Of a stretch of 60,769 nt of DNA, positions 51,944 through 60,719 are shown in pieces. Each line of letters starts with the position of its first letter. Position 1 is the first letter of the stretch. Origin of the DNA: Firm-04 sp964479595 (GTDB lineage Bacteria; Bacillota; Clostridia; Oscillospirales; Ruminococcaceae); contig CAYZMU010000005.1 of NCBI GenBank assembly GCA_964479595.1, positions 1 through 60,769 of the forward strand, read 5' to 3'. The translations under genes were made by a program, and so were the position numbers. The notes beneath the pieces are model-generated. The model made no database searches. It saw nothing but the letters and a program-made list of their open reading frames with translations, and had not been told where the DNA came from.

Positions 51944-53608
51944 TTAAACCTGATTGATAATGGCGCCCTTGTCCGCGCTCTGAACCATTGCCGCGTAGCG
52001 CTTCAGATAGCCCGTGATGTTCTCCTTTTTGCGAATCGGCATGCTTTCTTTGCGGCGCTCGATTTCCTCTTCGGGCACTTCCAGCGTGATTTTGTAGTTC
52101 GGAATGTCAATCGAGATGATGTCGCCTTCTTTCACATAAGCGATAAGCCCGCCGCTCGCCGCCTCCGGCGAGATGTGCCCGATGGACGCGCCTCTCGTGG
52201 CGCCGGAGAACCGTCCGTCCGTTATCAGCGCGACTTCCTTGTCCAGCCCCGCGCCCGCGATGGCGGAGGTCGGCGAGAGCATTTCGCGCATGCCCGGGCC
52301 GCCCGCGGGACCTTCATAGCGGATGACAATCACGTCTCCGGGGCGAATCCCGCCGTCGTAAATCACCTTGATGGCGTCTTCCTCGCTGTCAAAGACCCGC
52401 GCGGGACCGCTGTGCTTTAACATTTCCGGCGCGACCGCGCTGCGCTTGACCACACAGCCGTTGGGGCTTAAATTCCCGCGCAGCACCGCGATGCCGCCTG
52501 TTTCGCTGTAGGGGCGGTCAATGGGCCGGATAATCTCCTCGTTTAAGTTTTTGACATTCTGAATGTTCTCCCCGAGCGTTTTGCCCGTGCAGCTGAGGCA
52601 ATCGAGGCTGAGAAGATCCTTCTTGGCGAGTTCCGCGAGCACCGCGTAGACGCCGCCCGCCTCGTTGAGGTCCTCCATGTAGGTCGGCCCCGCGGGCGCC
52701 AGGTGGCAGAGATTGGGTGTGCGCGCGCTGATTTCGTTGGCGATGTCAAGGTTTATCCGCACGCCGCACTCATTGGCGATGGCGGGCAGGTGCAGCATAC
52801 TGTTGGTCGAGCAGCCCAGCGCCATATCCGCCGTCAGCGCGTTGTGAAACGCCTTCTCGGTCATGATGTCGCGCGGGCGGATGTTTCTGCGCCAGAGTTC
52901 CATGACCTGCATCCCCGCCTCTTTCGCCAGCCGCAGCCGGTCGGAATACACCGCCGGGATCGTTCCGTTGCCGCGCAGCCCCATGCCCAGCACTTCCGTC
53001 AGGCAGTTCATGGAGTTGGCGGTGTACATTCCCGAACACGACCCGCAGGTCGGGCAGGCGTGGCACTCGTAGTCGAGCAGGTCTTCCTGTGAAATCTTCC
53101 CCGCGCTGTAGGAGCCGACCGCCTCAAACATGCTCGAGAGACTGGTTTTGTGCCCCTTGACGTGCCCCGCGAGCATCGGCCCGCCGCTTACGAAAATCGT
53201 CGGCACATTGACCCGCGCCGCCGCCATGAGAAGCCCCGGCACGTTCTTGTCGCAGTTGGGAATCATCACCAGCGCGTCAAAATGATGCGCCAGCGCCATG
53301 CACTCGGTCGAGTCCGCGATGAGATCCCTTGTGACGAGCGAATATTTCATGCCCTCGTGTCCCATCGCGATGCCGTCGCAGACCGCGATGGCGGGGAAAA
53401 CCACCGGCGTGCCGCCGCCCATTGCCACACCGAGTTTGACCGCCTCGGTGATCTTGTCGATGTTCATGTGCCCCGGGACAATCTCGTTAAACGAGGAAAC
53501 AATCCCGACCAGCGGGCGCTTCATGTCCTCACTCGTGAACCCTAAGGCATTGAAAAGCGAGCGCTGGGACGCCTTTTCCATACCCTCGCTAAAATAATTT
53601 CCGCTCAT
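51944..53608 (-). CDS. ilvD: Dihydroxy-acid dehydratase
   Basis: Fe-S dehydratase making 2-oxo-3-methylvalerate and 2-oxoisovalerate, the penultimate step for isoleucine and valine. The 554-aa protein has the cluster Cys in IPNCDKNVPG, ACPTCGSCSGMYTANSMN and SLDCLSCTGKTLGEN. The Mg-carbamate-type Lys segment is followed by PEAASGGLIAYVKEGD near the end. It opens a second part of the unit after the terminator downstream of ilvC; AGAGGAC precedes the ATG. Confidence 0.96.
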   Translation of the reverse strand: MSGNYFSEGMEKASQRSLFNALGFTSEDMKRPLVGIVSSFNEIVPGHMNIDKITEAVKLGVAMGGGTPVVFPAIAVCDGIAMGHEGMKYSLVTRDLIADSTECMALAHHFDALVMIPNCDKNVPGLLMAAARVNVPTIFVSGGPMLAGHVKGHKTSLSSMFEAVGSYSAGKISQEDLLDYECHACPTCGSCSGMYTANSMNCLTEVLGMGLRGNGTIPAVYSDRLRLAKEAGMQVMELWRRNIRPRDIMTEKAFHNALTADMALGCSTNSMLHLPAIANECGVRINLDIANEISARTPNLCHLAPAGPTYMEDLNEAGGVYAVLAELAKKDLLSLDCLSCTGKTLGENIQNVKNLNEEIIRPIDRPYSETGGIAVLRGNLSPNGCVVKRSAVAPEMLKHSGPARVFDSEEDAIKVIYDGGIRPGDVIVIRYEGPAGGPGMREMLSPTSAIAGAGLDKEVALITDGRFSGATRGASIGHISPEAASGGLIAYVKEGDIISIDIPNYKITLEVPEEEIERRKESMPIRKKENITGYLKRYAAMVQSADKGAIINQV

Positions 53609-53752
53609 GACAAAGTCCTCTTTAGTTTTTTATGATTTCCGCAAGACCGTTTCGGACGCTTATCCGCCGTCATCTGCCCGGTAAAATTCCGCCGCCTCGC
53701 CGCGAAATCCCGCTTCGGTCGGATTCCGGCAGGGGCTGTCTCTTTCGCCTTG

Positions 53753-53787
53753 TAAAACGCCCGCGCCGCGCACAAGGCAGCGCGGGC
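53753..53787 (-). terminator. Terminator after ilvC
   Basis: On the minus strand, GCCCGCGC (53780-53787) pairs perfectly with GCGCGGGC (53759-53766) around a 13-nt loop and is followed by GTTTTAC. It separates leuA-ilvBNC from ilvD and downstream genes. No consensus promoter was recognised in the following 145 bp, so ilvD may depend on read-through or a weak promoter. Confidence 0.8.
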
Positions 53788-53805
53788 CGTGAAATTCCGC
53801 CGCGC

Positions 53806-54840
53806 TCAGTTGTTGATGAGTTTGTCCTCGTCGCTCCAGCTGTAGAGCTTGCGGATTTCCTCGCCGACTTTCTCGGAGGGGTGTTCCGCCGCACGCTTGC
53901 GCATGGCGCGGAAGTGCGCCTGTCCGCCGGCGGGAGACATATCCAGCAGGAATTCCTTCGCGAACGAGCCGTCCTGAATGTTCTTGAGGATTTCGCGCAT
54001 GGTCTTCTTGGTCTCCTCGGTGATGATCTTCGGTCCGGTGACATAGTCGCCGTATTCCGCGGTGTTGGAGATGGAATAGCGCATCCCGGAGAACCCGCTC
54101 TGGTAGATAAGGTCCACGATGAGCTTCATCTCGTGAATGCATTCAAAATACGCGTTTCTCGGGTCATAGCCCGCCTCGACCAGCGTCTCATAGCCCGCCT
54201 GCATGAGCGCGCAGACACCGCCGCAGAGCACCGCCTGCTCCCCGAAGAGATCCGTCTCGGTCTCGGTGCGGAAGGTCGTCTCCAGCACGCCCGCGCGCGC
54301 CCCGCCGATGGCGAGACCGTAAGCCAGCGCGAGTTCCTTCGCCTTGCCCGTGGCGTCCTGCTCTACCGCGACGAGGCAGGGCACACCCTTGCCCGCCTGA
54401 TATTCGCTGCGGACGGTGTGGCCGGGCCCTTTCGGCGCGATCATGGTCACGTCCACGTCCTGGGGCGGGATAATCTGCCCGAAGTGAATCGCGAAGCCGT
54501 GCGCGAACATCAGCATATTGCCCGCCTCGAGGTTGGGCTCGATGTCCTTCTTGTACATCGCCGCCTGCTTCTCGTCGTTGATGAGAATCATGATGATATC
54601 CGCCTGCTTGGCGGCCTCGGCGGCAGTGAAGACCTCAAAGCCCTGCTCCTGCGCCTTCGCCCACGATTTGGAGCCTTCGTAGAGCCCGACGATGACCCTG
54701 CCCTTGTCGCCTAAGGATTCCTTGGCGTTGAGCGCGTGCGCGTGCCCTTGGCTGCCGTAGCCGATGACGGCGATGGTCTTGCCGTAAAGCAGCGAGAGGT
54801 CGCAGTCTTGTTCGTAGAAGACTCTTGCGGTCTGTTCCAT
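53806..54840 (-). CDS. ilvC: Ketol-acid reductoisomerase
   Basis: Isomerises and reduces acetolactate or acetohydroxybutyrate. It is a class I enzyme of 344 aa with the Rossmann motif GYGSQGHAHA (27-36) and a conserved knotted C-terminal domain carrying Mg-binding acidic residues (TETDLFGEQAVLCGG, and HEMKLIVDLIY). The cofactor-specificity loop reads LYEGSKSW. The Tyr-Glu there replaces basic residues of strictly NADPH-dependent enzymes, so cofactor preference is open. It is followed by a strong terminator. Confidence 0.96.
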   Translation of the reverse strand: MEQTARVFYEQDCDLSLLYGKTIAVIGYGSQGHAHALNAKESLGDKGRVIVGLYEGSKSWAKAQEQGFEVFTAAEAAKQADIIMILINDEKQAAMYKKDIEPNLEAGNMLMFAHGFAIHFGQIIPPQDVDVTMIAPKGPGHTVRSEYQAGKGVPCLVAVEQDATGKAKELALAYGLAIGGARAGVLETTFRTETETDLFGEQAVLCGGVCALMQAGYETLVEAGYDPRNAYFECIHEMKLIVDLIYQSGFSGMRYSISNTAEYGDYVTGPKIITEETKKTMREILKNIQDGSFAKEFLLDMSPAGGQAHFRAMRKRAAEHPSEKVGEEIRKLYSWSDEDKLINN

Positions 54841-54876
54841 GAGAAAACACTCCTTCTAAAGTAAATATTGTGCGAT

Positions 54877-54897
54877 ACGCCTTTTCAGGGAAGGCGT
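54877..54897 (-). other. Hairpin between ilvN and ilvC
   Basis: ACGCCTT (54877-54883) and AAGGCGT (54891-54897) pair perfectly over 7 bp with a 7-nt loop, within the 78 bp between ilvN and ilvC. It is not followed by a T run on the minus strand, so an mRNA-processing or stability role is more likely than termination. Confidence 0.5.
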
Positions 54898-54918
54898 CCG
54901 TTGCGAAAGTTTTGCCCC

Positions 54919-55431
54919 TCAGAGCGAGGCGGGGGAAGTCTTGAGGCAGTTTTCGCCGCGCTCAATCGCGACAATCCCCGTGCGGCACATCTCCAGAATC
55001 CCGTATTCGCGCATCAGCCCGATGAACGCGTCGAGTTTCGCGGATTCCCCGGTCAGTTCGCAAATCAGCGCGGTAGGGGAGTAGTCCACGATTTTGGAGC
55101 GGAAGATTTCCACCGCCGCCATGATGTCCTGCCGCGTCTGCGCCGTGTTGCGCACTTTCAGCAGCAGCAGTTCCCTTGTGACCGTCACGGAGCGGTCGAG
55201 CACCTCGACCTCGCGCACGTCGTAGAGTTTTTCAAGCTGCCGCACGATTCTGCGCTTGATGTCCTCGTCGCCGTGAAAGGTGATGGTAATGCGCGAAACG
55301 CCGCTCTCCTCGGTCTCCCCGACCGTGAGACTGTCGATATTGAAGCCCCTTCTGGTAAACATTCCCGAAACCCGCGAAAGCACCCCCGCGATGTTCGAGA
55401 CCAGCACTCCGATTACATATTGATTCTCCAT
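54919..55431 (-). CDS. ilvN: Acetolactate synthase small (regulatory) subunit
   Basis: A 170-aa regulatory subunit that stimulates the catalytic subunit and confers valine feedback. The N-terminal ACT domain has the typical VLVSNIAGVLSRVSGMFTRRGFNIDSLTVG sequence. The C-terminal ALS_ss_C domain is recognisable in KIVDYSPTALICELTGESAKLDAFIGLM. It begins 12 bp after ilvB and is presumably made in step with it. Confidence 0.95.
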   Translation of the reverse strand: MENQYVIGVLVSNIAGVLSRVSGMFTRRGFNIDSLTVGETEESGVSRITITFHGDEDIKRRIVRQLEKLYDVREVEVLDRSVTVTRELLLLKVRNTAQTRQDIMAAVEIFRSKIVDYSPTALICELTGESAKLDAFIGLMREYGILEMCRTGIVAIERGENCLKTSPASL

Positions 55432-55443
55432 CTTCAGCAGCCC

Positions 55444-57183
55444 TCACTTGATCTCTGTGATAATGTCGTCGATGGAACCGCCCGGAGGCAGCATCGGCAG
55501 CACGAAATCGTCGCAGTCCACGGCGCAGTCAATCAAAAATGTCCCGTTTTGCCCAAAGGCCTCGTCCAGCGCGCGGGAAAGCTCGTCCGTGTTCCGCGCC
55601 CGCGCGCCTCTGGCCCCGAACGCCTCCGCGACCTTGACAAAATCCGTCTTGCGGCTGAGCGTGGTGTTGGAATAGTGCTTGTCAAAGAAGAGCGTCTGCC
55701 ACTGCCGCACCATGCCCAGCACGCCGTTGTTCATGATGACGATGATGAGCGGGATGTTCTCGGTGACCGCCGTCGCCAGCTCGTTTAAGTTCATCCCGAA
55801 GCTGCCGTCGCCCGTAAAGAGAATGCTGCGCCGCCCCGTCGCGACAGCCGAACCGATGGCGGCGCCCATGCCGTAGCCCATCGTCCCGAGCCCGCCGCTC
55901 GTCAGGAAACTTCTGGGGCGCTTGAGAGGATAGCGCTGCGCCGTCCACATCTGGTGCTGTCCCACGTCCGTGACGATATTATCTTCCACCGTGGCGCGCG
56001 CGCTGACCGCGTCAATAATCTCAAAGGGCGTGAGGCGTTCCGCCGCGGGAATCCCGGCGTGGGCGCATTCCGCCGCGCAGTTCGCGCAGTTCTTCTCCCG
56101 CTCGAGCTTGAGCGCGTGCTCGACTCTGCGCTTTTCCTCCTCTTTGAGCTCGCCCACGCGCTTTTCCCATTCGGGTCTGCGCTGCTGGGGCAATTTCTTG
56201 AGCAGGCGCGCCGCGGTCTCCTTGAGATCCCCCTGAATCGCCAGCGTGGCAGGGATATTCTTGTGCAGTTCCGCGTTGTCGACATCGATGTGGATAATGC
56301 GGAAGTTCTTCGCGAACCGCTGTTTCTTGCCGGTCGCGCGGTCGCTGAAGCGCGCCCCGAGCGCGATGACCAAATCCGCCTCGTCCTCCGCGACAGAGGA
56401 GGCGTAATGCCCGTGCATACCCTGCATTCCGAGGAATTTGGGGTGGTCATAGGGCACGGCGGAAAGCCCCATGAGCGAGCAGCCCATCGGCGCGTCGATA
56501 CGCTCCGAGAGCGCCATGACTTCCTTGCCCGCGCCGGAGGCTATCACACCGCCGCCGAAGTAGATATACGGCCTCTGCGCCTGCTCAATCATCTCCGCGG
56601 CGCGGTCCACTCTTGCCTCTGAAGGCGAATGCATCGCAAACGGCTGTACAGGTTTGCTCTGCGGCTCAAACTCGCAGAACCCGCACTGCACGTCTTTCGG
56701 GATATCCACCAGCACCGGCCCGGGACGCCCGGATTTCGCAATCTGAAACGCCGTGCGGATGGTGTCCGCCAGTTTGTTTACATCCTTGACAATGAAGTTG
56801 TGCTTCGTGACGGGCATACTGATGCCCACAATGTCCACTTCCTGAAAGCTGTCGCGCCCGATTAAATCGCAGGGCACATTCCCCGTAATGGCGACGAGCG
56901 GCACGGAATCGAGATACGCCGTCGCGATGCCTGTGACGAGGTTTGTGGCACCCGGCCCCGAAGTCGCGATGACCACGCCGACCTTCCCGGTGGAACGCGC
57001 GTAGCCGTCCGCGGCGTGCGCGGCGCCCTCCTCGTGCGCGGTGAGTATGTGGCGGATGCGGTCGCGGCTCTGCCAGAGCTCGTCGAACAGGTTGATGACC
57101 TGCCCGCCCGGGTAGCCGAAGATAGTGTCGCAGCCCTGCTCAATCAGCGTTTCGACGACGATTTTTGCACCGTTTATTCTCAT
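55444..57183 (-). CDS. ilvB: Acetolactate synthase large (catalytic) subunit
   Basis: ThDP- and FAD-dependent first enzyme of valine/isoleucine synthesis, 579 aa. The N-terminal ThDP-PYR domain has the catalytic Glu in AHEEGAAHAADGYAR. A central FAD/transhydrogenase-like domain follows. The C-terminal ThDP-PP domain shows GDGSFGMNLNELATA and the metal-binding NNGVLGMVRQWQ. An insert around residues 365-400 carries four Cys (NCANCAAEC). The ATG at 57183 is the family start, with GAGG upstream, 10 bp after leuA. Confidence 0.95.
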   Translation of the reverse strand: MRINGAKIVVETLIEQGCDTIFGYPGGQVINLFDELWQSRDRIRHILTAHEEGAAHAADGYARSTGKVGVVIATSGPGATNLVTGIATAYLDSVPLVAITGNVPCDLIGRDSFQEVDIVGISMPVTKHNFIVKDVNKLADTIRTAFQIAKSGRPGPVLVDIPKDVQCGFCEFEPQSKPVQPFAMHSPSEARVDRAAEMIEQAQRPYIYFGGGVIASGAGKEVMALSERIDAPMGCSLMGLSAVPYDHPKFLGMQGMHGHYASSVAEDEADLVIALGARFSDRATGKKQRFAKNFRIIHIDVDNAELHKNIPATLAIQGDLKETAARLLKKLPQQRRPEWEKRVGELKEEEKRRVEHALKLEREKNCANCAAECAHAGIPAAERLTPFEIIDAVSARATVEDNIVTDVGQHQMWTAQRYPLKRPRSFLTSGGLGTMGYGMGAAIGSAVATGRRSILFTGDGSFGMNLNELATAVTENIPLIIVIMNNGVLGMVRQWQTLFFDKHYSNTTLSRKTDFVKVAEAFGARGARARNTDELSRALDEAFGQNGTFLIDCAVDCDDFVLPMLPPGGSIDDIITEIK

Positions 57184-57193
57184 TTCCCCAACC

Positions 57194-58879
57194 TCAGATG
57201 TTTTTCTGTCCCGCGCCGCGCGCGAGCAGCATATTGTTGACGGCGCTGATGAGCGCCTTGATGGAGGACGTGACCGTGTCGGTGTCCGTCCCCGCGCCCC
57301 AGAAGCTCTCCCCGGAATCGGAGAGAATCTGCACATACGAGACCGCCGCGGAAGTCGAGCCGTTCTCCAGCGCGTGCGCGGTGTAGTCCTCGATGTTGTA
57401 GCTGACGTTCAGACAGGAGCGAATCGCGTTGGAAACCGCGTCCAGACGCCCGTTTCCGGAATCCGTCGCCCCGATGGCCGCGCCGTCCATGGAGACCTCA
57501 ATCTTCGCCTCAATGCCGTTTCGCTGCGCGTAGTGCGCCGAAATCAGGTTGAGCGGCGCGGTGATGTTTAAGTAGTTGTCCTTGAAAATCCCGTAAATCT
57601 CCTCGGGCATCATTTCCTTGTGCTCGCGGTCGGAGACGCCCTTGACCAGATACCCGAAATGCTCCCGCATCTTCGGCGGCAGCTTGAAGCCGAAGCGCGA
57701 TTCGAGAATGTAGCCGATGCCGCCCTTTCCCGACTGGCTGTTGACGCGGATGACGTCCTTCTCGTAGACGCGTCCCACGTCCGTGGGGTCCAGCGGCAGA
57801 TAGGGCACGGTCCAGTGCGGGGTGTTTTTCTCCTCGCGCCATTTCATACCCTTGGTAATCGCGTCCTGGTGCGAGCCGCTGAACGCCGTAAAGACCAATT
57901 TGCCGCTGTAGGGCTGGCGGTCGTCCACGGTCATTCTCGTCAGGCGCGTGTAGAGTTCGGTGATGGCGGGAATATTGCTGAAATCCAGCCCCGGGTCCAC
58001 GCCCTGGGTGTACATATTCAGCGCCAGCGTGATGATATCCACGTTCCCCGTGCGCTCGCCGTTTCCAAAAAGCGTGCCCTCGACTCTGTCCGCCCCCGCG
58101 AGCAGCCCCATCTCGGTGTCCGCGACGGCACAGCCGCGGTCGTTGTGCGGGTGCAGCGAGACGATGACGTTTTCGCGGTCCTTCAAGTTGTCGCACATAT
58201 ACTCTATCTGGTTGGCGTAGACATGCGGCATGGAGAGCTCCACCGTGACGGGCAGGTTGATGATGACCTTGTCGTCGGCGCTCGGTTCCCAGACGTCTAA
58301 AACGGCGTTGCAGATTTCCAGCGCGAACGGCGGCTCGGTGCCCGTGAAGCTTTCCGGGGAATACTCAAAGCGGAAGTTGCCCTTGCTCTTTTCGCGGTAT
58401 TCGCGGCAGAGTTTCGCGCCCGAGACCGCGATGCCGATAATCTCCTCGGGGCTCTTGCGGAAGACCTGCTCGCGCTGCGCCAGCGAGGTGGAGTTGTAGA
58501 GGTGGACAATCGCGTTCTCACAGCCCTGAATCGCCTCGAAAGTCCGTCTGATGATGTGTTCGCGCGACTGTGTCAGCACCTGAATTGTCACGTCCGGCGG
58601 AATCAGCCCGCGTTCAATCAGCGCGCGGCAGAATTCGTATTCCGTTTCCGACGCCGCGGGGAAGCCAATCTCGATTTCCTTGAACCCCAGCGCGACGAGT
58701 TCCGCGAAGAACTCCAGTTTCTCGTCCAGACTCATCGGCGTAATCAGCGCCTGATTGCCGTCGCGCAAATCCACGCTGCACCAGATGGGCGGCTTTTCAA
58801 TCATGGATTTCTGCGCCCAGCGCATCGGCGTCGGCGGGGCCTCAAAGAATTGTTTGGTGTACTTCTGAGCGTTTTTCAT
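57194..58879 (-). CDS. leuA: 2-isopropylmalate synthase (LeuA type 2)
   Basis: First committed step of leucine synthesis, 561 aa. It is the longer type 2 (actinobacterial/yeast-like) form, beginning with the KYTKQFFEAPPTPMRWAQKS extension. The TIM-barrel HMGL domain has the catalytic DLRDGNQAL, the metal-binding HPHNDRGCAV and GTLFGNGERTGN. A C-terminal LeuA_dimer regulatory domain (about 440-561) mediates leucine inhibition. The ATG at 58879 follows AGGAGG. It heads the leu/ilv unit behind a leucine T-box leader, giving both transcriptional and allosteric control. Confidence 0.96.
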   Translation of the reverse strand: MKNAQKYTKQFFEAPPTPMRWAQKSMIEKPPIWCSVDLRDGNQALITPMSLDEKLEFFAELVALGFKEIEIGFPAASETEYEFCRALIERGLIPPDVTIQVLTQSREHIIRRTFEAIQGCENAIVHLYNSTSLAQREQVFRKSPEEIIGIAVSGAKLCREYREKSKGNFRFEYSPESFTGTEPPFALEICNAVLDVWEPSADDKVIINLPVTVELSMPHVYANQIEYMCDNLKDRENVIVSLHPHNDRGCAVADTEMGLLAGADRVEGTLFGNGERTGNVDIITLALNMYTQGVDPGLDFSNIPAITELYTRLTRMTVDDRQPYSGKLVFTAFSGSHQDAITKGMKWREEKNTPHWTVPYLPLDPTDVGRVYEKDVIRVNSQSGKGGIGYILESRFGFKLPPKMREHFGYLVKGVSDREHKEMMPEEIYGIFKDNYLNITAPLNLISAHYAQRNGIEAKIEVSMDGAAIGATDSGNGRLDAVSNAIRSCLNVSYNIEDYTAHALENGSTSAAVSYVQILSDSGESFWGAGTDTDTVTSSIKALISAVNNMLLARGAGQKNI

Positions 58880-58928
58880 TTCATTTCCTCCTTGGTGGGC
58901 ATCAGCTGCCCGGGCATTGGAGAGCAAT

Positions 58929-59444
58929 AAAAAAATCCCCCCCCAAGAAACCGGAAAGAGACGAAGATTATCAAAACTCCGCGGTACCACTCTTCTTGGC
59001 ACAGATGTGCCCCCTCAGCGGGTGCTCACAACACCCTTCTCTGTCACGGGAGAACCCGTCGCGAACTAATCCGATACCGGAACCGGCGTACCCGGGTCAC
59101 GCACCGCGCCCCATCAAGCACCGCGCCCCATCAAGCACCGCGCCCCATCAGCCGCCGCGCCCCATCAGCCGCCGCGCCCCATCAGGACACCATACCCGTC
59201 AGCCACCGTACCCAACCGGACACCGCGCCCAATCAGCCGCCGCGCCCGTCAGTCACCGTACCCAATCGCGCACCGCGCCCAACCAAGCACCGCACCCTTG
59301 CGCCCTTGTGTGGCACACCCGGAATCGTTTCGCCCGCGCCGCTCGGGGAGGAGTTATCAGGCCGGGGCGGCTGCTGCCTTTCAGCAAACGGCAGCTCTCT
59401 GAAAACCGCGCACACGGCTCTTTGTTCCCTTCATGGCGTTTATC
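58929..59444 (-). promoter_or_regulatory. Leucine-type T-box leader of the leu/ilv operon, enlarged by tandem repeats
   Basis: This 5' leader explains most of the 718 bp without a gene between leuA and nspC. Stem I is readable on the minus strand. A base helix GGGA/TCCC (59426-59429 with 59346-59349), a helix GCGGTT/AGCCGC (59404-59409 with 59367-59372), the AGAGAG motif (59395-59400) and an apical GCTGCC/GGCAGC stem (59373-59395) can be drawn. The candidate specifier is CTC (Leu) at 59351-59353. The T-box sequence AGAGTGGTACCGCGG is at 58979-58993. CCAAGAA (58993-58999) pairs with TTCTTGG (58943-58949), followed by a G run and seven T at 58929-58935, as the terminator. At about 515 nt it is far longer than the usual 200-300 nt. 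Confidence 0.9.
59082..59301. repeat. About 13 tandem copies of a 17-nt repeat inside the T-box leader
   Basis: Contiguous units read on the plus strand roughly as AAGCACCGCGCCCCATC. Exact or near-exact copies lie at 59099-59115, 59116-59132, 59133-59149, 59150-59166 and 59167-59183. More diverged copies continue to 59301 (one is 16 nt), and one degenerate copy precedes at 59082-59098. In the RNA (minus strand) the unit is G-rich. It lies between the stem I/specifier part and the downstream hairpins plus antiterminator. Confidence 0.92.
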
Positions 59445-59450
59445 CCTTTA

Positions 59451-59479
59451 AGTATACAATAAAATTTGGGGTTTGTCAA
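59451..59479 (-). promoter_or_regulatory. Promoter of the leu/ilv operon
   Basis: TTGACA (59474-59479), 17-bp spacer, TATACT (59451-59456) on the minus strand. The predicted start near 59444 marks the 5' end of the T-box leader. Confidence 0.92.
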
Positions 59480-59528
59480 GGGTTTTTGGAAAAGTTTTCG
59501 CGGAGAGGGAGGGAAATTTTCGCGCCGC

Positions 59529-59557
59529 TTGCAAATTTCAAAGGAATGTGCTATACT
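59529..59557 (+). promoter_or_regulatory. Promoter of nspC
   Basis: TTGCAA (59529-59534), 17-bp spacer, TATACT (59552-59557) on the plus strand, about 40 nt before the ATG. It diverges from the leu/ilv promoter with 49 bp between the two -35 elements. Confidence 0.85.
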
Positions 59558-59597
59558 GTAGTTGTGTTATTTTGTCTTTTGGGAAGGAGTGCCGTTT

Positions 59598-60719
59598 ATG
59601 CTCGAATCCGAACTGCCCTCGCCGTGCTATCTGATAGACCAGACCGCGCTGAGAAAGAACCTCATTGTACTGGATACCCTGCGCGAGTCCTGCGGCTGCA
59701 AAATTCTTTTCGCGCAGAAGGCGTTCTCCTCGTTTCCGTTCTATTCCATGATTTCGCGCTTTCTGGACGGCGCGTCCTCGTGCTCGACTTATGAGGCGCA
59801 GCTGGCGCATCTCTATTTTCACGGCGAGAACCACGTCTTTCAGACCGCCTATCTGCCCGGGGAAATCGAAACCTTGCTGCCCATCTGCGACCACATGGTC
59901 TTTAATTCCCCGCTGCAGCTCAAGGCTTACGGAGCGCTGGCGCGGGACAAGGGCGTTTCCGTGGGGCTGCGCGTCAATCCCGAGTGCCTCTCCCAGCAGC
60001 TTGATGAATTTGACCCCTGCGCGCCCTGTTCGCGCCTCGGCACGACCGTCCTGCAGTTCCCCGCAGAGCTGCGCGGGCTGATACAGGGGCTTCATGTCCA
60101 CGCGCTCTACGAACAGAACGCCGACGCGCTGGAGTACCTGCTCGACGCGATGATTGACAAATTCGGCACGCTGCTGCCGCAGATGGAGTGGGTGAATTTA
60201 GGCGGCGGCCACCACATCACCCGCGAGGGCTATCAGACGGAGCGTCTTGAGGCGTGCGTGCGGCTTCTGCGCGAAAAATACGGCCTCACCGTCTATTTTG
60301 AGCCCGGCGAGGCGATTGTCTGGGAGGCGGGGTATTTCATCACCACGGTCGTGGATCTGATAGACAACGGCATGCCCATCGCCGTGCTCGATTCCTCCGC
60401 CGTCTGCCACGCCTCTGACATCACGGAACTGCAGTACCGTCCGCCGCTTGAGGGCGCGGACAAGCCTTCCGTGCTGGCCCATACTTATCGTCTCGCGGGG
60501 CGCAGCCCTCTGCCGGAGGATATCTTCGGGGACTACTCTTTCGACCACAAGCTCGAAATCGGCGAGCGGCTGGTCTTCCGCGATATGGCGATCAACACCC
60601 TCACCAAGGCGAGAATGTACACCGGAATGCCCATGCCCTGCGTCGCCGTGCGCGAATCCGACGGCAGCTGCCGCGTCCTGCGCACCTTCACCTTCGCCGA
60701 TTACAAATCCCGTTTTTGA
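59598..60719 (+). CDS. nspC: Carboxynorspermidine decarboxylase
   Basis: PLP-dependent fold-III decarboxylase that yields norspermidine or spermidine in the carboxy(nor)spermidine route used by many gut bacteria. The 373-aa protein has the Schiff-base Lys in LFAQKAFSSF (about 38) and HALYEQNAD. The phosphate-binding Gly-rich segment is NLGGGHH, the PLP-contacting FEPGEA follows, and the late segment is SSAVCHASD with the inter-subunit Cys. GGAAGGAG precedes the ATG. The usual partner, carboxynorspermidine dehydrogenase, is not in the window and could lie just beyond it. The last 50 bp show nothing identifiable. Confidence 0.94.
   Translation: MLESELPSPCYLIDQTALRKNLIVLDTLRESCGCKILFAQKAFSSFPFYSMISRFLDGASSCSTYEAQLAHLYFHGENHVFQTAYLPGEIETLLPICDHMVFNSPLQLKAYGALARDKGVSVGLRVNPECLSQQLDEFDPCAPCSRLGTTVLQFPAELRGLIQGLHVHALYEQNADALEYLLDAMIDKFGTLLPQMEWVNLGGGHHITREGYQTERLEACVRLLREKYGLTVYFEPGEAIVWEAGYFITTVVDLIDNGMPIAVLDSSAVCHASDITELQYRPPLEGADKPSVLAHTYRLAGRSPLPEDIFGDYSFDHKLEIGERLVFRDMAINTLTKARMYTGMPMPCVAVRESDGSCRVLRTFTFADYKSRF

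Noticed and set aside
59082..59301. Possible CRISPR array
   Set aside because: Units are contiguous, only 17 nt long and without unique spacers, and no cas gene is present.
58996..59451. 151-codon plus-strand open frame rich in Pro, His and Arg
   Set aside because: It is the antisense of the T-box leader and its 17-nt repeat array; the composition simply reflects the repeat, and it has no ribosome site or homology I recognise.
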